DNA of 64,000 nucleotides from Paraburkholderia dinghuensis (lineage in GTDB: Bacteria > Pseudomonadota > Gammaproteobacteria > Burkholderiales > Burkholderiaceae): the NCBI RefSeq assembly GCF_003837865.1, contig NZ_RQIS01000009.1, positions 1 to 64,000 on the forward strand, given 5' to 3'. Positions 16,882 through 26,247 of this stretch are shown in pieces; position 1 is the stretch's first letter; the number at the start of each line of letters is the position of its first letter. Made by a program: the position numbers and the translations under genes. The notes beneath the pieces were generated by a model. It ran no database searches, had not been told where the DNA came from, and saw only the letters and a program-made list of their open reading frames with translations.

Positions 16882-17391
16882 ATGGCAGGCGGGAAAAGAG
16901 ATCTTGTCGTCCACTATGACGAAGCGCGCCAGGAGATCGTTTTTTACTCGACGGATTCCAGCAAGACCGAAGCCATCCGGGCGGCGGAGTTCGGTGGGTG
17001 TCGCATACGCGTGTCTCATCTAAAGGAGAAGTCGCCGTCCGATGCCGAACAGACAGTCGGGGGTACGGTGCTTGCCATCCTGGATCAGGCTGCGACCGCC
17101 AAGACCGGAATCCGTGATTACGCAGCGGAAGCGGAAAAGGCGGCGGTCGAGCACCGCGCGATGCTTGAGCGGCAGGTGCAGGTTGGGGATGTCGAGGCCA
17201 GCTACCACCTGGCTATCGAACTACATTACTCGGCGATAAAGCATGGTTCGGCCGCCGATCTGGAGCGGGCAGGGGCGTTGTTTGATGCAGCGGCGCGAGC
17301 CGGACATCCTGATGGAATCAGGGCAACGGAAAACTGGCCGGACATGAGAGATAGCGCGTTACGGTTAATCCAGCGTCGCAATCGCGGCTAG
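16882..17391 (+). CDS. Unknown protein with Sel1-like repeat segment
   Basis: The protein has 169 residues from the ATG at 16882, which has GAGGG about 11 bases upstream; a GTG at 16831 would add 17 residues. The first 80 residues (DLVVHYDEARQEIVFYSTD) look beta-rich and are unrecognised. Residues from about 105 on (VGDVEASYHLAIELHYSA, then RAGALFDAAARAGHPDG) match the Sel1/TPR repeat consensus. No signal peptide is visible, so a cytoplasmic protein-binding role is possible. Confidence 0.55.
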   Translation: MAGGKRDLVVHYDEARQEIVFYSTDSSKTEAIRAAEFGGCRIRVSHLKEKSPSDAEQTVGGTVLAILDQAATAKTGIRDYAAEAEKAAVEHRAMLERQVQVGDVEASYHLAIELHYSAIKHGSAADLERAGALFDAAARAGHPDGIRATENWPDMRDSALRLIQRRNRG

Positions 17392-17441
17392 ACAAGCCTG
17401 CAAGTTATGGCGCGGTTTTGATCGGCATGGCGTGAAAGCCA

Positions 17442-17936
17442 ATGAAAAAATCCGTAAAACAAAGCCTCTCGATGGGGTTGCTGTGTCTTCCTTTCGGCGT
17501 GATGGGCGGTCTCGTATTCGGTCTTCGTCCCGGTTCGAGTCAAGACCTGGACGTGAGCGAAATCGCGTTTGCACTCGTGGCGGCGGTTTCCTCGCTCGTG
17601 TCCGGCATGCTGACATGGTTCCTGATGGTGATACGACGACGCCATTTAAAAGTGTGGCGCGGTATGTTGGCAGGCGCAGTTGCCGTGATTTTCGCGCATT
17701 GGCTCACGCTGGAATTGATGCTCATCGCGAGCAATTTATCGCGGGTCGTCGGTAAAGGCGATCCACACAGAATGTTTAGTATTTTTGAACTAACGTTCGG
17801 CAATATCGGCCTTACTGTCCTGTCGCTGCTTGTCGTTGGCTGGTGGCTAACCATCCCCATCGGCAGCATCCTCGGCGGACTACTCATCTTGTTGCAGCGG
17901 CGTGCCTTGTCGCGTGTGCCCGATACACCTGCGTGA
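17442..17936 (+). CDS. Unknown four-helix membrane protein
   Basis: This 164-residue protein has hydrophobic segments near residues 5-25, 43-62, 70-92 and 122-152, with little else. Short basic stretches (RRRHLK) sit between helices 2 and 3, consistent with an inner-membrane protein. I do not recognise a family. It follows the Sel1-like gene after 50 bases and may be cotranscribed with it. Confidence 0.5.
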   Translation: MKKSVKQSLSMGLLCLPFGVMGGLVFGLRPGSSQDLDVSEIAFALVAAVSSLVSGMLTWFLMVIRRRHLKVWRGMLAGAVAVIFAHWLTLELMLIASNLSRVVGKGDPHRMFSIFELTFGNIGLTVLSLLVVGWWLTIPIGSILGGLLILLQRRALSRVPDTPA

Positions 17937-18084
17937 CAACGAAGCCTGGACGCATCAGAAATGTCTCGTCAATTTCAGGTGTGCTGATGATGTGCAACTT
18001 TCCGACGCTGCAAACAAGGAAGATGTCCCTGCGCCATGGCTACCCTTCTTATATCGATACAGAGTGAAGACCAATCACATGACC

Positions 18085-18090
18085 GAGAGG
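18085..18090 (+). promoter_or_regulatory. Ribosome-binding site deciding the DUF2628 start
   Basis: GAGAGG lies six bases before the ATG at 18097 and favours it over the in-frame ATG at 18079. Confidence 0.65.
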
Positions 18091-18096
18091 ATTTCA

Positions 18097-18528
18097 ATGT
18101 CTGACCGTCTCACCACTTCTGCTCTGCCATCCAATCTGAAGCCGAAATGGCGTGAGCGTTTCGAGTTCTTCGAGCAATACGGCGAGCCTTCCTCGCCGGA
18201 GTTCAAGGCTGCGTACAAAAACCTTCCGACCGGGAAGAGACTTCTGATCGGTATTAACTGGGTCGGTTTCTTTTTTGGCCCGCTCTACTTGCTCGTATTG
18301 GGGATGTGGCGGCGCACCTTGACGTGGTTTGCGATAATTTCCGCGTCGGTCATAGTGGAAGGTGTGTTTGCGATTGCCACTGGCATCGACATTCCTGATG
18401 CGTTCGATGTCGGTATCAGCTGCGGTCTTGCGATGCTGGTCGCAATAACCACCAACTACTCGTACTACCTGAAGACCATGAAGGGCGACAACGGCTGGAA
18501 TCCGTTCAGCGGGATGCGCTGGTTCTGA
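18097..18528 (+). CDS. DUF2628-type membrane protein
   Basis: This 143-residue protein opens with a soluble part (KPKWRERFEFFEQYGEPSSP). It continues with the typical DUF2628 opening to a membrane domain, NWVGFFFGPLYLLVLGMWRRTLTW, here near residues 53-76. Further helices lie near 78-98 and 105-122. The C-terminal LKTMKGDNGWNPF is also typical of the family, whose function is unknown. A perfect intrinsic terminator follows 27 bases after the stop. Confidence 0.7.
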   Translation: MSDRLTTSALPSNLKPKWRERFEFFEQYGEPSSPEFKAAYKNLPTGKRLLIGINWVGFFFGPLYLLVLGMWRRTLTWFAIISASVIVEGVFAIATGIDIPDAFDVGISCGLAMLVAITTNYSYYLKTMKGDNGWNPFSGMRWF

Positions 18529-18555
18529 TCGCGCAGGTTCTGGCTGATCGAACTG

Positions 18556-18597
18556 CACCCCAAAAGCTGGGCATCGATCCAGCTTTTGGGGTGTTTT
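18556..18597 (+). terminator. Perfect intrinsic terminator after the DUF2628 gene
   Basis: CACCCCAAAAGCTGG (18556-18570) and CCAGCTTTTGGGGTG (18579-18593) are exact reverse complements around an eight-base loop. They are followed by TTTTT. It separates the accessory genes from the leuC block. Confidence 0.9.
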
Positions 18598-18811
18598 TCA
18601 TGGCGAGGCGCAACGAACGGTTCCCGTCCGGGCCTGTGCGTCAGCGAGTGGAATACCCGGTCCGTTTCTTCGCGCGCGCAGCCCATGCTTCTAACGCAAC
18701 TGGCCACGCCACCCCTGCCGGGTAACACCGATACAGGTATCGCCACTACCACCCAACCTACTGTTTTTTATCGGTTTTTCCCAGTGGAATCAGCAAGGGG
18801 CGGGGTTCGCG

Positions 18812-18820
18812 TGGCATAAT
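18812..18820 (+). promoter_or_regulatory. Candidate extended -10 promoter for leuC
   Basis: TGGCATAAT fits an extended -10 element (TGn followed by a near-consensus hexamer), 45 bases before the leuC ATG. No good -35 hexamer is visible at the right distance, which is tolerated by extended -10 promoters. Confidence 0.4.
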
Positions 18821-18865
18821 CGCGAAACACCGTATTGCCCCGCAGTCATTCATTCCCCGCATATC

Positions 18866-20275
18866 ATGGCAAAGACGCTCTACGACAAATTGTGGGACTC
18901 CCACGTGGTCCACACGGAAGACGACGGCACGACGCTTCTCTATATCGACCGTCATCTGCTGCACGAAGTCACCAGCCCGCAGGCCTTCGAGGGTCTGAAG
19001 ATGCACGAGCGCCCGGTCTGGCGCATCAGCGCAAACCTGGCGGTCTCCGACCACAACGTGCCCACCACCGACCGCAGCCACGGCATCGCCGATCCCGTTT
19101 CGAAGCTGCAGGTCGACACGCTCGACGCAAACTGCGACGCCTTCGGCATCACGCAGTTCAAGATGACCGACCAGCGTCAGGGTATCGTCCACATCGTCGG
19201 TCCGGAGCAGGGCGCGACGCTGCCGGGCATGACCATCGTCTGCGGCGATTCGCACACGTCCACGCACGGCGCGTTCGGCGCGCTTGCGCACGGCATCGGC
19301 ACTTCGGAAGTCGAGCACGTGCTCGCTACGCAAACGCTCTTGCAGAAAAAGAGCAAGAACATGCTCGTGAAGGTCGAGGGCCAGTTGCCGCGCGGCTGCA
19401 CCGCGAAGGACATCGTGCTCGCGATCATCGGCAAGATCGGCACGGCGGGCGGCACGGGCTACGCGATGGAATTCGGCGGCTCGACGATTCGCGCGCTCAC
19501 GATGGAAGGCCGCATGACCGTGTGCAACATGGCGATCGAAGCGGGCGCGCGCGCCGGCATGGTCGCCGTGGACGACACCACGGTCGACTACCTGAAGAAC
19601 CGTCCGTTCTCGCCGCAGGGAGCGGAATGGAACCAGGCCGTCGAATACTGGAAGACGTTCCGCTCCGACGAAGGCGCTCACTTCGATCGCGTGGTCGAGT
19701 TGAACGCCGCTGAAATCGTGCCGCAGGTCACGTGGGGCACGTCGCCGGAAATGGTCACCTCGGTCGATGGCCGCGTGCCCGATCCCGAGCGCGAGAAGGA
19801 CCCGGTCAAGCGCGATGCAATGGAACGCGCGCTGCAATACATGGCGCTCGATCCGAACACGCCGATCGAGTCGATCAAGGTGGACAAGATTTTCATCGGT
19901 TCGTGCACGAACGCGCGCATCGAAGACATCCGCGCCGCCGCTTATGTCGTGAAGAAGCTCGGTCGCCGCGTGGCGTCGAACGTCCGTCTTGCGATGGTGG
20001 TGCCGGGCTCGGGTCTCGTGAAGGCGCAGGCCGAGCGCGAAGGGCTCGACAAGGTGTTCGTCGATGCGGGCTTCGAGTGGCGCGAGCCGGGCTGCTCGAT
20101 GTGCCTCGCCATGAACGCCGACCGGCTGGAGCCGGGCGAGCGTTGCGCGTCCACGTCGAATCGTAATTTCGAGGGCCGTCAGGGCGCAGGCGGACGCACG
20201 CACCTCGTGAGCCCGGCCATGGCTGCTGCGGCGGCCATCGAAGGTCATTTCGTCGATATTCGCAAATTGGGATAA
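18866..20275 (+). CDS. leuC: 3-isopropylmalate dehydratase large subunit
   Basis: This 469-residue protein is full length for LeuC. It isomerises 2- to 3-isopropylmalate in leucine synthesis, together with LeuD. The three cysteines that bind the 4Fe-4S cluster are visible: [14 protein letters not shown] (near 350) and GCSMCLAMN (near 410), both standard aconitase-family positions. Other signatures are [21 protein letters not shown] residues near 130 and the [10 protein letters not shown] segment. It is cotranscribed with the small lipoprotein gene and leuD downstream. Confidence 0.97.
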   Translation: MAKTLYDKLWDSHVVHTEDDGTTLLYIDRHLLHEVTSPQAFEGLKMHERPVWRISANLAVSDHNVPTTDRSHGIADPVSKLQVDTLDANCDAFGITQFKMTDQRQGIVHIVGPEQGATLPGMTIVCGDSHTSTHGAFGALAHGIGTSEVEHVLATQTLLQKKSKNMLVKVEGQLPRGCTAKDIVLAIIGKIGTAGGTGYAMEFGGSTIRALTMEGRMTVCNMAIEAGARAGMVAVDDTTVDYLKNRPFSPQGAEWNQAVEYWKTFRSDEGAHFDRVVELNAAEIVPQVTWGTSPEMVTSVDGRVPDPEREKDPVKRDAMERALQYMALDPNTPIESIKVDKIFIGSCTNARIEDIRAAAYVVKKLGRRVASNVRLAMVVPGSGLVKAQAEREGLDKVFVDAGFEWREPGCSMCLAMNADRLEPGERCASTSNRNFEGRQGAGGRTHLVSPAMAAAAAIEGHFVDIRKLG

Positions 20276-20279
20276 AGCC

Positions 20280-20420
20280 ATGAAAGCAAGCATTTTTATG
20301 CGTCGTGTGGCGCTCCTTTCGCTGGCGGGCGCACTGCTCGCGCTGACGGGCTGCAACACCGTGGCCGGTTTTGGCCAGGACATCAGCAGCTCCGCTCGCA
20401 CGGTGCAACGCGCGCTCTAA
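20280..20420 (+). CDS. Entericidin-like small lipoprotein
   Basis: This 46-residue protein begins four bases after the leuC stop. It has a short basic start, a hydrophobic stretch and the lipobox LALTGC, then NTVAGFGQDISSSARTVQRA, which matches the entericidin A/B pattern (Cys-Asn-Thr-Val-Ala-Gly). Entericidins are small membrane lipoproteins linked to stress-induced lysis or envelope stress in enterobacteria. The position between leuC and leuD means it is expressed with the leucine genes. A link to leucine metabolism is not evident. Confidence 0.8.
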   Translation: MKASIFMRRVALLSLAGALLALTGCNTVAGFGQDISSSARTVQRAL

Positions 20421-20499
20421 TTGCGCCTGAAGCAGCGGCCGGGCAACGCGGACGGCGTCCGCGGCCCGGAACGCCCAGCATCCTTCTGGATCACGGATC

Positions 20500-21150
20500 A
20501 TGGATAAATTCATCGTACACACCGGCGTAGTGGCGCCGCTCGATCGCGAGAACGTGGACACGGACGCGATCATTCCGAAGCAGTTCCTCAAGTCGATCAA
20601 GCGCACCGGCTTCGGCCCGAACGCCTTCGACGAATGGCGTTATCTCGACCACGGCGAGCCGGGTCAGGACAACTCGAAGCGTCCGCTCAATCCGGACTTC
20701 GTGCTGAACCAGCCGCGTTATCAGGGCGCATCGGTGCTGCTTGCGCGAAAGAACTTCGGCTGTGGCAGCTCGCGCGAACACGCGCCGTGGGCGCTTCAGC
20801 AGTACGGCTTTCGCGCGATCATCGCGCCGAGCTTCGCGGACATCTTCTATAACAACTGCTTCAAGAACGGCCTCTTGCCGATTCAGCTGACCGAGCAGCA
20901 AGTGGATCAGCTGTTCAACGAGACCTACGCGTTCAACGGCTTCCAGCTGACGATCGATCTCGACAAGCAGGTCGTGCGCACGACCGATGGCGCACAGGAG
21001 TTTCCGTTCGAAGTGGCAGCGTTCCGCCGCTACTGCCTGTTGAACGGGTTCGATGACATCGCACTCACGCTGCGCCACGCCGACAAGATCCGCCAGTACG
21101 AAGCCGAGCGCCTCGTGCGCCAGCCGTGGCTGAACAACCGCGTGCTCTGA
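20500..21150 (+). CDS. leuD: 3-isopropylmalate dehydratase small subunit
   Basis: This 216-residue protein is the swivelling domain partner of LeuC in leucine synthesis. Clear signatures are [15 protein letters not shown] (residues 18-32), [15 protein letters not shown] (near 85-100) and [17 protein letters not shown]. Length and N-terminus agree with bacterial LeuD. It lies 79 bases after the entericidin-like gene and 50 bases before leuB. Confidence 0.97.
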   Translation: MDKFIVHTGVVAPLDRENVDTDAIIPKQFLKSIKRTGFGPNAFDEWRYLDHGEPGQDNSKRPLNPDFVLNQPRYQGASVLLARKNFGCGSSREHAPWALQQYGFRAIIAPSFADIFYNNCFKNGLLPIQLTEQQVDQLFNETYAFNGFQLTIDLDKQVVRTTDGAQEFPFEVAAFRRYCLLNGFDDIALTLRHADKIRQYEAERLVRQPWLNNRVL

Positions 21151-21200
21151 ACTGACGCGCGCGAACCAGCGAACAACGAAATAACGCGAGGAAAAACAGG

Positions 21201-22268
21201 ATGAAGATTGCAGTGCTGCCGGGCGACGGCATCGGTCCGGAGATCGTCAAGGAAGCCGTCAAGGTGCTGAATGCACTCGGCGAAAAGTTTGAGATGGAAG
21301 AGGCGCCGGTCGGCGGCGCGGGCTACGAGGCGAGCGGTCACCCGCTGCCGGAAGCGACGCTCGCGCTGGCGAAGGCCGCCGACGCGATCCTGTTCGGTGC
21401 CGTGGGCGACTGGAAGTACGACTCGCTCGAACGCGCGCTGCGCCCCGAACAGGCCATTCTGGGCCTGCGCAAGCATCTGGAGCTGTTCGCGAACTTCCGC
21501 CCGGCAATCTGCTATCCGCAGTTGACGGGCGCGTCGTCGCTCAAGCCCGAGATCGTGTCGGGTCTCGACATCCTGATCGTGCGCGAGCTGAACGGCGACA
21601 TCTACTTCGGCCAGCCGCGCGGCACGCGCGAAGCGCCTGATGGCCTCTTCAAGGGCGCGCGCGAAGGCTTCGACACGATGCGCTATTCGGAGCCTGAAGT
21701 GCGCCGCATCGCGCACGTTGCGTTCCAGGCGGCGCAAAAGCGCCAGAAGAAGCTCACGTCGGTGGACAAGGCGAACGTGCTGGAGACGTCGCAGTTCTGG
21801 AAGGACATCATGATCGATGTCTCGAAGGAATATCCGGAAGTCGAGCTGTCGCACATGTATGTCGACAACGCGGCGATGCAGCTCGTGAAGGCCCCCAAGG
21901 CGTTCGACGTGGTGGTCACGGGCAACATGTTCGGCGACATTCTCTCGGACGAAGCCGCGATGCTCACGGGTTCGATCGGCATGCTGCCGTCGGCCTCGCT
22001 CGACAAGAACAACAAGGGCCTGTACGAGCCGTCGCACGGTTCGGCACCGGACATCGCCGGCAAGGGCGTGGCCAATCCGCTGGCGACGATCCTCTCGGCC
22101 GCGATGATGCTGCGCTATTCGCTTGGCCGGGCCGAACAGGCTGACCGCATCGAGGCCGCCGTGAAGAAGGTGCTCGAACAAGGCTATCGCACGGGCGACA
22201 TTCTCACGCCGGGCTGCCAGCAAGTCGGCACGGTGGCGATGGGCGACGCAGTGGTCGCCGCGCTGTAA
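21201..22268 (+). CDS. leuB: 3-isopropylmalate dehydrogenase
   Basis: This 355-residue enzyme oxidatively decarboxylates 3-isopropylmalate using NAD, the third step specific to leucine. Visible signatures are LPGDGIGPE at the N-terminus, [18 protein letters not shown] (substrate loop) and [20 protein letters not shown] (metal and substrate binding). Near 275, [15 protein letters not shown] is the coenzyme loop. GAGGAAAAACAGG precedes the ATG. A hairpin follows the stop. Confidence 0.97.
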   Translation: MKIAVLPGDGIGPEIVKEAVKVLNALGEKFEMEEAPVGGAGYEASGHPLPEATLALAKAADAILFGAVGDWKYDSLERALRPEQAILGLRKHLELFANFRPAICYPQLTGASSLKPEIVSGLDILIVRELNGDIYFGQPRGTREAPDGLFKGAREGFDTMRYSEPEVRRIAHVAFQAAQKRQKKLTSVDKANVLETSQFWKDIMIDVSKEYPEVELSHMYVDNAAMQLVKAPKAFDVVVTGNMFGDILSDEAAMLTGSIGMLPSASLDKNNKGLYEPSHGSAPDIAGKGVANPLATILSAAMMLRYSLGRAEQADRIEAAVKKVLEQGYRTGDILTPGCQQVGTVAMGDAVVAAL

Positions 22269-22280
22269 TTGCAGTGTGAA

Positions 22281-22314
22281 AGCGGGCATGTCCACGGACA
22301 TGCCCGCTGCGTTT
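22281..22314 (+). terminator. Hairpin terminator after leuB
   Basis: AGCGGGCATGTCC (22281-22293) is exactly complementary to GGACATGCCCGCT (22296-22308), giving a 12-base-pair stem with a four-base loop. It is followed by GCGTTT. The T tract is short, so termination may be partial, but the site separates leu transcription from asd. Confidence 0.65.
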
Positions 22315-22439
22315 CAAGGGTGCGTCGAGCTACCCATCCGAATATTGAGATGCGGTGTCGAGTCGCACGTCTCGCCGTAGATGGCGAAACATGCGGTTCG
22401 TTACCGCGCGAATTGAAGGTTTTCGTGTAGACTGTGCCG

Positions 22440-22559
22440 ATGGCGACGATCCCCCAGATCAAGACTGTTTCGAAAATCCACGGCACTGCCCGTGTGATTT
22501 CGCTCGCCAATACCACGATTAGCACGAAAACGATTATTAAAACGATCACCACTCGTTGA
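22440..22559 (+). CDS. Candidate Thr/Ile leader peptide upstream of asd
   Basis: This 39-codon frame has 10 Thr, 8 Ile and 4 Lys codons. The last 15 residues are TTISTKTIIKTITTR. This is very like the E. coli thrL leader, which regulates threonine genes by attenuation when Thr-tRNA or Ile-tRNA is short. Asd makes the precursor of Thr, Ile, Met and Lys, so the codon bias matches the pathway of the next gene. The frame is followed directly by competing hairpins. No Shine-Dalgarno precedes the ATG; an internal GTG at 22494 would give a 21-residue peptide, the same length as thrL. Confidence 0.6.
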   Translation: MATIPQIKTVSKIHGTARVISLANTTISTKTIIKTITTR

Positions 22560-22628
22560 TCGCTCGTCGTGCCCGCTCATCTTCCCCGCGCGGCCACGCC
22601 GGGCGAGCGAAGCGGGGAAGTGTTCATT
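22543..22628 (+). promoter_or_regulatory. Candidate attenuator controlling asd
   Basis: Three alternative pairings can be drawn. The pause stem is CGATCA (22543-22548) with TGATCG (22557-22562), over the leader stop codon. The antiterminator is CGCTC (22561-22565) plus GCCCG (22571-22575) with CGGGC (22600-22604) plus GAGCG (22605-22609). The terminator is CTTCCCCGC (22581-22589) with GCGGGGAAG (22612-22620), then TGTTCATTT. The second pairing crosses both others, so it excludes them, as attenuation requires. The U tract is weak. Confidence 0.5.
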
Positions 22629-22641
22629 TCAAGGGTAAGTC

Positions 22642-23763
22642 ATGAATGTAGGTCTCGTAGGTTGGCGCGGCATGGTCGGCAGCGTGCTGATGCAGCGCAT
22701 GCAGGAAGAACGTGATTTCGACCTGATCGAACCGGTGTTTTTCAGCACCAGTAACGCAGGCGGCGCGGCACCGTCGAACGCCCGAAACGAGACAAAGCTC
22801 AAGGACGCGAACAGCGTCGACGAGTTGAAGAAGTGCGACATCATCATCACGTGCCAGGGCGGCGACTACACGAACGACGTGTATCCGAAGCTGCGCGCGG
22901 CGGGCTGGAAGGGCTACTGGATCGATGCGGCGTCGTCGCTGCGCATGAAGGACGATGCGGTCATCGTTCTCGATCCGGTCAACCTCGACGTCATCAAGGA
23001 CGCGCTCGTCAAGGGCCAGAAGGACTTCATCGGCGGCAACTGCACGGTCAGCCTGATGCTGATGGCGCTCGGCGGTCTGTTCCGCGAGAACCTCGTCGAC
23101 TGGATGACGGCCATGACCTACCAGGCCGCCTCGGGCGCGGGCGCGCAAAACATGCGCGAGCTGCTCTCGCAGATGGGCGCGCTCAACGGCGCGGTCAAGG
23201 ACGATCTGGCGAATCCGTCGTCGGCGATCCTCGACATCGACCGCAAGGTGCTCGCCACCATGAACGGCGACGCCATGCCGACCAGCCACTTCGGCGTGCC
23301 GCTCGCCGGCTCGCTGATTCCGTGGATCGACAAGGATCTCGGCAACGGCATGTCGAAGGAAGAGTGGAAGGGCGGCGCTGAAACCAACAAGATCCTCGGC
23401 AAGCCGGCCATGGGTCAGGCGGGCTCGATCCCTGTCGACGGGCTGTGCGTGCGCATCGGCGCAATGCGCTGCCACTCGCAGGCGCTCACGATCAAGCTGA
23501 AGAAGGACGTGCCGCTCGACGAAATCGACGGGATCCTCGCTTCGGCCAACGACTGGGTCAAGGTCGTGCCGAACCAGCGCGAAGCGTCGATGCGCGATCT
23601 GTCGCCCGCCGTGGTGACGGGTACGCTGACGGTGCCGGTCGGCCGTCTGCGCAAGCTGGCGATGGGCGGCGAGTACCTGTCGGCGTTCACGGTCGGCGAT
23701 CAGCTGCTGTGGGGTGCCGCAGAGCCGCTGCGTCGCATGTTGCGCATTCTGCTTGAGAAGTGA
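22642..23763 (+). CDS. asd: Aspartate-semialdehyde dehydrogenase
   Basis: This 373-residue enzyme reduces aspartyl phosphate to aspartate semialdehyde with NADPH, the branch-point precursor for lysine, diaminopimelate, methionine, threonine and isoleucine. It starts with [17 protein letters not shown] (nucleotide-binding loop). The catalytic Cys lies in [17 protein letters not shown] (near 135), and [12 protein letters not shown] carries the catalytic His. It matches the long E. coli-type Asd. It has its own spacer from leuB with a candidate attenuator and is followed by two hairpins, so it is probably transcribed alone. Confidence 0.97.
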   Translation: MNVGLVGWRGMVGSVLMQRMQEERDFDLIEPVFFSTSNAGGAAPSNARNETKLKDANSVDELKKCDIIITCQGGDYTNDVYPKLRAAGWKGYWIDAASSLRMKDDAVIVLDPVNLDVIKDALVKGQKDFIGGNCTVSLMLMALGGLFRENLVDWMTAMTYQAASGAGAQNMRELLSQMGALNGAVKDDLANPSSAILDIDRKVLATMNGDAMPTSHFGVPLAGSLIPWIDKDLGNGMSKEEWKGGAETNKILGKPAMGQAGSIPVDGLCVRIGAMRCHSQALTIKLKKDVPLDEIDGILASANDWVKVVPNQREASMRDLSPAVVTGTLTVPVGRLRKLAMGGEYLSAFTVGDQLLWGAAEPLRRMLRILLEK

Positions 23764-23773
23764 ATGAATTAAA

Positions 23774-23795
23774 CTACGCGGCTAATGACGCGTAG
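23774..23795 (+). other. Hairpin after asd
   Basis: CTACGCG (23774-23780) pairs exactly with CGCGTAG (23789-23795) around an eight-base loop. It lies just upstream of the stronger terminator and may assist it or protect the mRNA end. Confidence 0.4.
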
Positions 23796-23803
23796 CATGA
23801 TGG

Positions 23804-23838
23804 AAAAAGCGCCGCGCCAGTCGCGGCGCTTTTTATTT
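23804..23838 (+). terminator. Intrinsic terminator after asd
   Basis: AGCGCCGCG (23808-23816) pairs with CGCGGCGCT (23822-23830) over a five-base loop. It is flanked by AAAA on the left and TTTTATTT on the right, so it could work in both directions. Confidence 0.9.
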
Positions 23839-23918
23839 CGACCGCGCGACCGGTTTTTCATCCTGCAGCCCGTACCCGATTCGTCGACAGCCGCGTAAGC
23901 GGTATGCCAGGACATCTG

Positions 23919-26228
23919 ATGATCGTTCGATTTGATTCTGTACCCGTTGCCATGAAGCGGCGGGCAGCACACGCTGCCATCGCTGCGGTGTTTTTTGCGT
24001 TGAGCGGCGTTGCCAGCGCGCAGGGCGGCAAAGCGCCGACAGCCGCCTCGGCGGAGGCGCCGGCCTTTCCTGTCGTCGGCCAGTATGCCGTCAAGCCTGG
24101 CCAGTCGCTGCACGACATCGCTGCCGAACTTACGCAGTCCAACGACAAATACGTGCTTGCGCACGTTAGCCGGGCGCTCTTTGAAGCGAATCCGACCGCG
24201 TTCACCAAGCACGATCCTAGCCGGTTGAAGATCGGCGCCGTGCTCGACGTGCCTGGTGTGCCGGGTGTCGTGGTAAGCGCGCCGCACGCGGCGGCACCAG
24301 CGCCTGCGTCGGCGGCTGCGAAGGTGACTGCGGCCTCAGCGCCGGCTGCGGCGAGCGCGCCGGGCACGGTGGCTGCGCAGGGTGCGCCTGCCAAGGCGGC
24401 TGCGCAGGGCGCTTCCCCTGTTACTGCGGCGAGTCCCGCCACTGTTGCAGCTGCAACAGCGAGCGCCATTGCACCATCCACCGCGCCTTCTCCTGCGTCC
24501 GCACCTTCTGCGACCGTCGGTGCTACGGCTAGCGCCGCCGTTGCGGCAAGCGTCCCTGCAGCAGCAAGCGGTGCGAGCGCGGCAGCCGTTGACGCGGCGG
24601 CGCAGGCGGCGGCACTTGCGGCCTCGGCAGCCTCGGCCAGCGCAGTGGCGAGTCAGCCTGCCGCGGCTACGTCGCCCAGCGATGCCCACGTGTGGAGCGG
24701 TGCGGTTCAGGCGGCACCGGCGGGCGGTGCGGCATCGGGCGCGCTGGCGCAGGGTGCATCGGCCGCAAAGGTGCCCGTGACTGTGTCCAGTCTCCAGCAA
24801 TTGCTCGCGCTGAAGAACCGCGTGCTCATGGCGTTGCAGAAGCACGGCATTGGTCAGTCGTCGCAGGGGCCAGCCAACGGCGGCGGTAAATCGGCGACTG
24901 TGGCCGGTGCACCGGGCGCGAACGTTCCGGGAGGCGCTGCGGGGTCTCGCGCAACGGGCGGTCAGTTTGAGTTGTCGCCGCTGACGATGAGCATTGCGGC
25001 GGCGATCGTCGCCGCAATGCTCGTGCTGATTTTCGGTCTGCTGCTGCGCAAACGCAAAAAGCCCGCAAAGACGGCGGCCGAAGCGGCGCCCGAGCAAGTC
25101 GAGCCGCCGGTTCTCGACACGCCGCTGCGCGCAGTCGAGACACCTGCTGTCGAGCCCCGTGCAACCGCTGTGCCGGCGACGGCCGCTGCTGTGTCTGCTC
25201 CGGCGCAACGAGACGAAATTCTCGATCAAGCGACGCGGGCGGCGGGCCTTGCTGCCGCTGCGACGCTGGGCGGCGAAGCTTTGCCGCCGGCGCAATTCGA
25301 TGCACCGTCGGATGAACTGACGCACAGCGGCTCCGCTGTACGACATGATCGCGTGGAACAAGGCGTGACGGCGCGTGGCGTCGAACGGGGTGAGCCCGAA
25401 ACGCTCGCCGACGCGAGCGAGGCGGCCAGCTTCGCGGCTGCGGCGGAACTGGGTGCCCCGGCGCTGCCGCCGGAGCCTGCGCAAGTGCAGCGCACGGAGG
25501 GCGAAGCCGGGAAACTGGCACGCGAAGCTGAACTGGAGCCGGTGCCGGGCCAGCACGAAGCTGAAGCGGCTCGCGGGAACGATGCGCCGGTTCATGCCGA
25601 ACCCGAAAGCGCTGTACCGCACGTCACGCCCGAACCGGAAGCACTTGCACCGCAGGCTGCAGAGCCGCAACCGGCTCATGTCGAAGAGCCGGCGACCGCT
25701 GCCGCACAAGTAGAAGCCGAAGTCGCGAAAAAGGCCGAAATGCCGGGCGAGTTCCCGCAAGATGCCATCAATGCGCTCGGTGGTATCGACATGACATTGC
25801 CGCCGCGCGTGGTTGAGCCGATCGCGCAGAGTGCGCCACTCTCCACGCAGCCGGTGGCGTCACCCGAGACGACCGCAGCGCAGGCGGTGCCTTTGTCCGA
25901 ACCATCGGCGCCGCGTGTGGCCGAAACCTTCGCGGCGGGCACGGCAGGGCCGGGCGCGACTGCGGGCCTCGGAGCACCGCGCTTCGGCGCGCTGACACTC
26001 GATTTCGACCTCAACCTGCCGCCCGATTCCGCCGAGCCGTTACCGGTCTTCACGCCGGAGCAACTGGCGCGGATCGCGCGCAACAAGCTCGAACTGGCGC
26101 ACGAGTACATCGGGCTGGGCGATCTTGGCGGCGCACGCGCGCTGATCAACGAGGTGATCGAGTCGAACGATCCTGCTACCCGCGCAGACGCGCAGACGCT
26201 GTTGTCGACGCTCGCGCCGCTGTCGTGA
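23919..26228 (+). CDS. fimV: FimV/HubP-type polar landmark protein
   Basis: From the ATG at 23919 (CAGGA just upstream; 23904 and 23952 also possible) the protein has 769 residues. It has a signal peptide ending GVASA, then a LysM-like periplasmic domain ([16 protein letters not shown] to LFEANPTAF). A very long Ala/Pro-rich region follows. One transmembrane helix lies near 352-376 ([18 protein letters not shown] then RKRKK), and then comes an acidic cytoplasmic part. The C-terminal 60 residues ([20 protein letters not shown] to LLSTLAPL) are the conserved FimV TPR-like end. Such proteins mark the cell pole for pili, flagella or chromosomes. In Burkholderiaceae it commonly sits beside asd and truA. 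Confidence 0.88.
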   Translation: MIVRFDSVPVAMKRRAAHAAIAAVFFALSGVASAQGGKAPTAASAEAPAFPVVGQYAVKPGQSLHDIAAELTQSNDKYVLAHVSRALFEANPTAFTKHDPSRLKIGAVLDVPGVPGVVVSAPHAAAPAPASAAAKVTAASAPAAASAPGTVAAQGAPAKAAAQGASPVTAASPATVAAATASAIAPSTAPSPASAPSATVGATASAAVAASVPAAASGASAAAVDAAAQAAALAASAASASAVASQPAAATSPSDAHVWSGAVQAAPAGGAASGALAQGASAAKVPVTVSSLQQLLALKNRVLMALQKHGIGQSSQGPANGGGKSATVAGAPGANVPGGAAGSRATGGQFELSPLTMSIAAAIVAAMLVLIFGLLLRKRKKPAKTAAEAAPEQVEPPVLDTPLRAVETPAVEPRATAVPATAAAVSAPAQRDEILDQATRAAGLAAAATLGGEALPPAQFDAPSDELTHSGSAVRHDRVEQGVTARGVERGEPETLADASEAASFAAAAELGAPALPPEPAQVQRTEGEAGKLAREAELEPVPGQHEAEAARGNDAPVHAEPESAVPHVTPEPEALAPQAAEPQPAHVEEPATAAAQVEAEVAKKAEMPGEFPQDAINALGGIDMTLPPRVVEPIAQSAPLSTQPVASPETTAAQAVPLSEPSAPRVAETFAAGTAGPGATAGLGAPRFGALTLDFDLNLPPDSAEPLPVFTPEQLARIARNKLELAHEYIGLGDLGGARALINEVIESNDPATRADAQTLLSTLAPLS

Positions 26229-26247
26229 TCGAGGCACCGCAATCCGT

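Larger units (their letters stand above)
18529..18865. other. Spacer between accessory genes and the leucine genes
   Basis: These 337 bases hold the perfect terminator at 18556 and, at the far end, a candidate leuC promoter. Between them no gene is supported. The frames that cross the stretch lack recognisable motifs, and no Leu-rich leader peptide was found. Confidence 0.5.

Noticed and set aside
18586..18819. 77-codon frame upstream of leuC, considered as a leucine leader peptide
   Set aside because: It lacks a run of Leu codons and no alternative hairpins follow it.
18758..20401. Long minus-strand frame opposite leuC
   Set aside because: It is a third-position GC shadow of leuC; the residues are Arg/His/Ala-rich without domains.
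22184..22552. Minus-strand frame with a hydrophobic start opposite the asd leader
   Set aside because: Its hydrophobicity is the complement of the Thr/Ile/Lys codons of the leader and it continues into leuB antisense; no ribosome-binding site or family resemblance.
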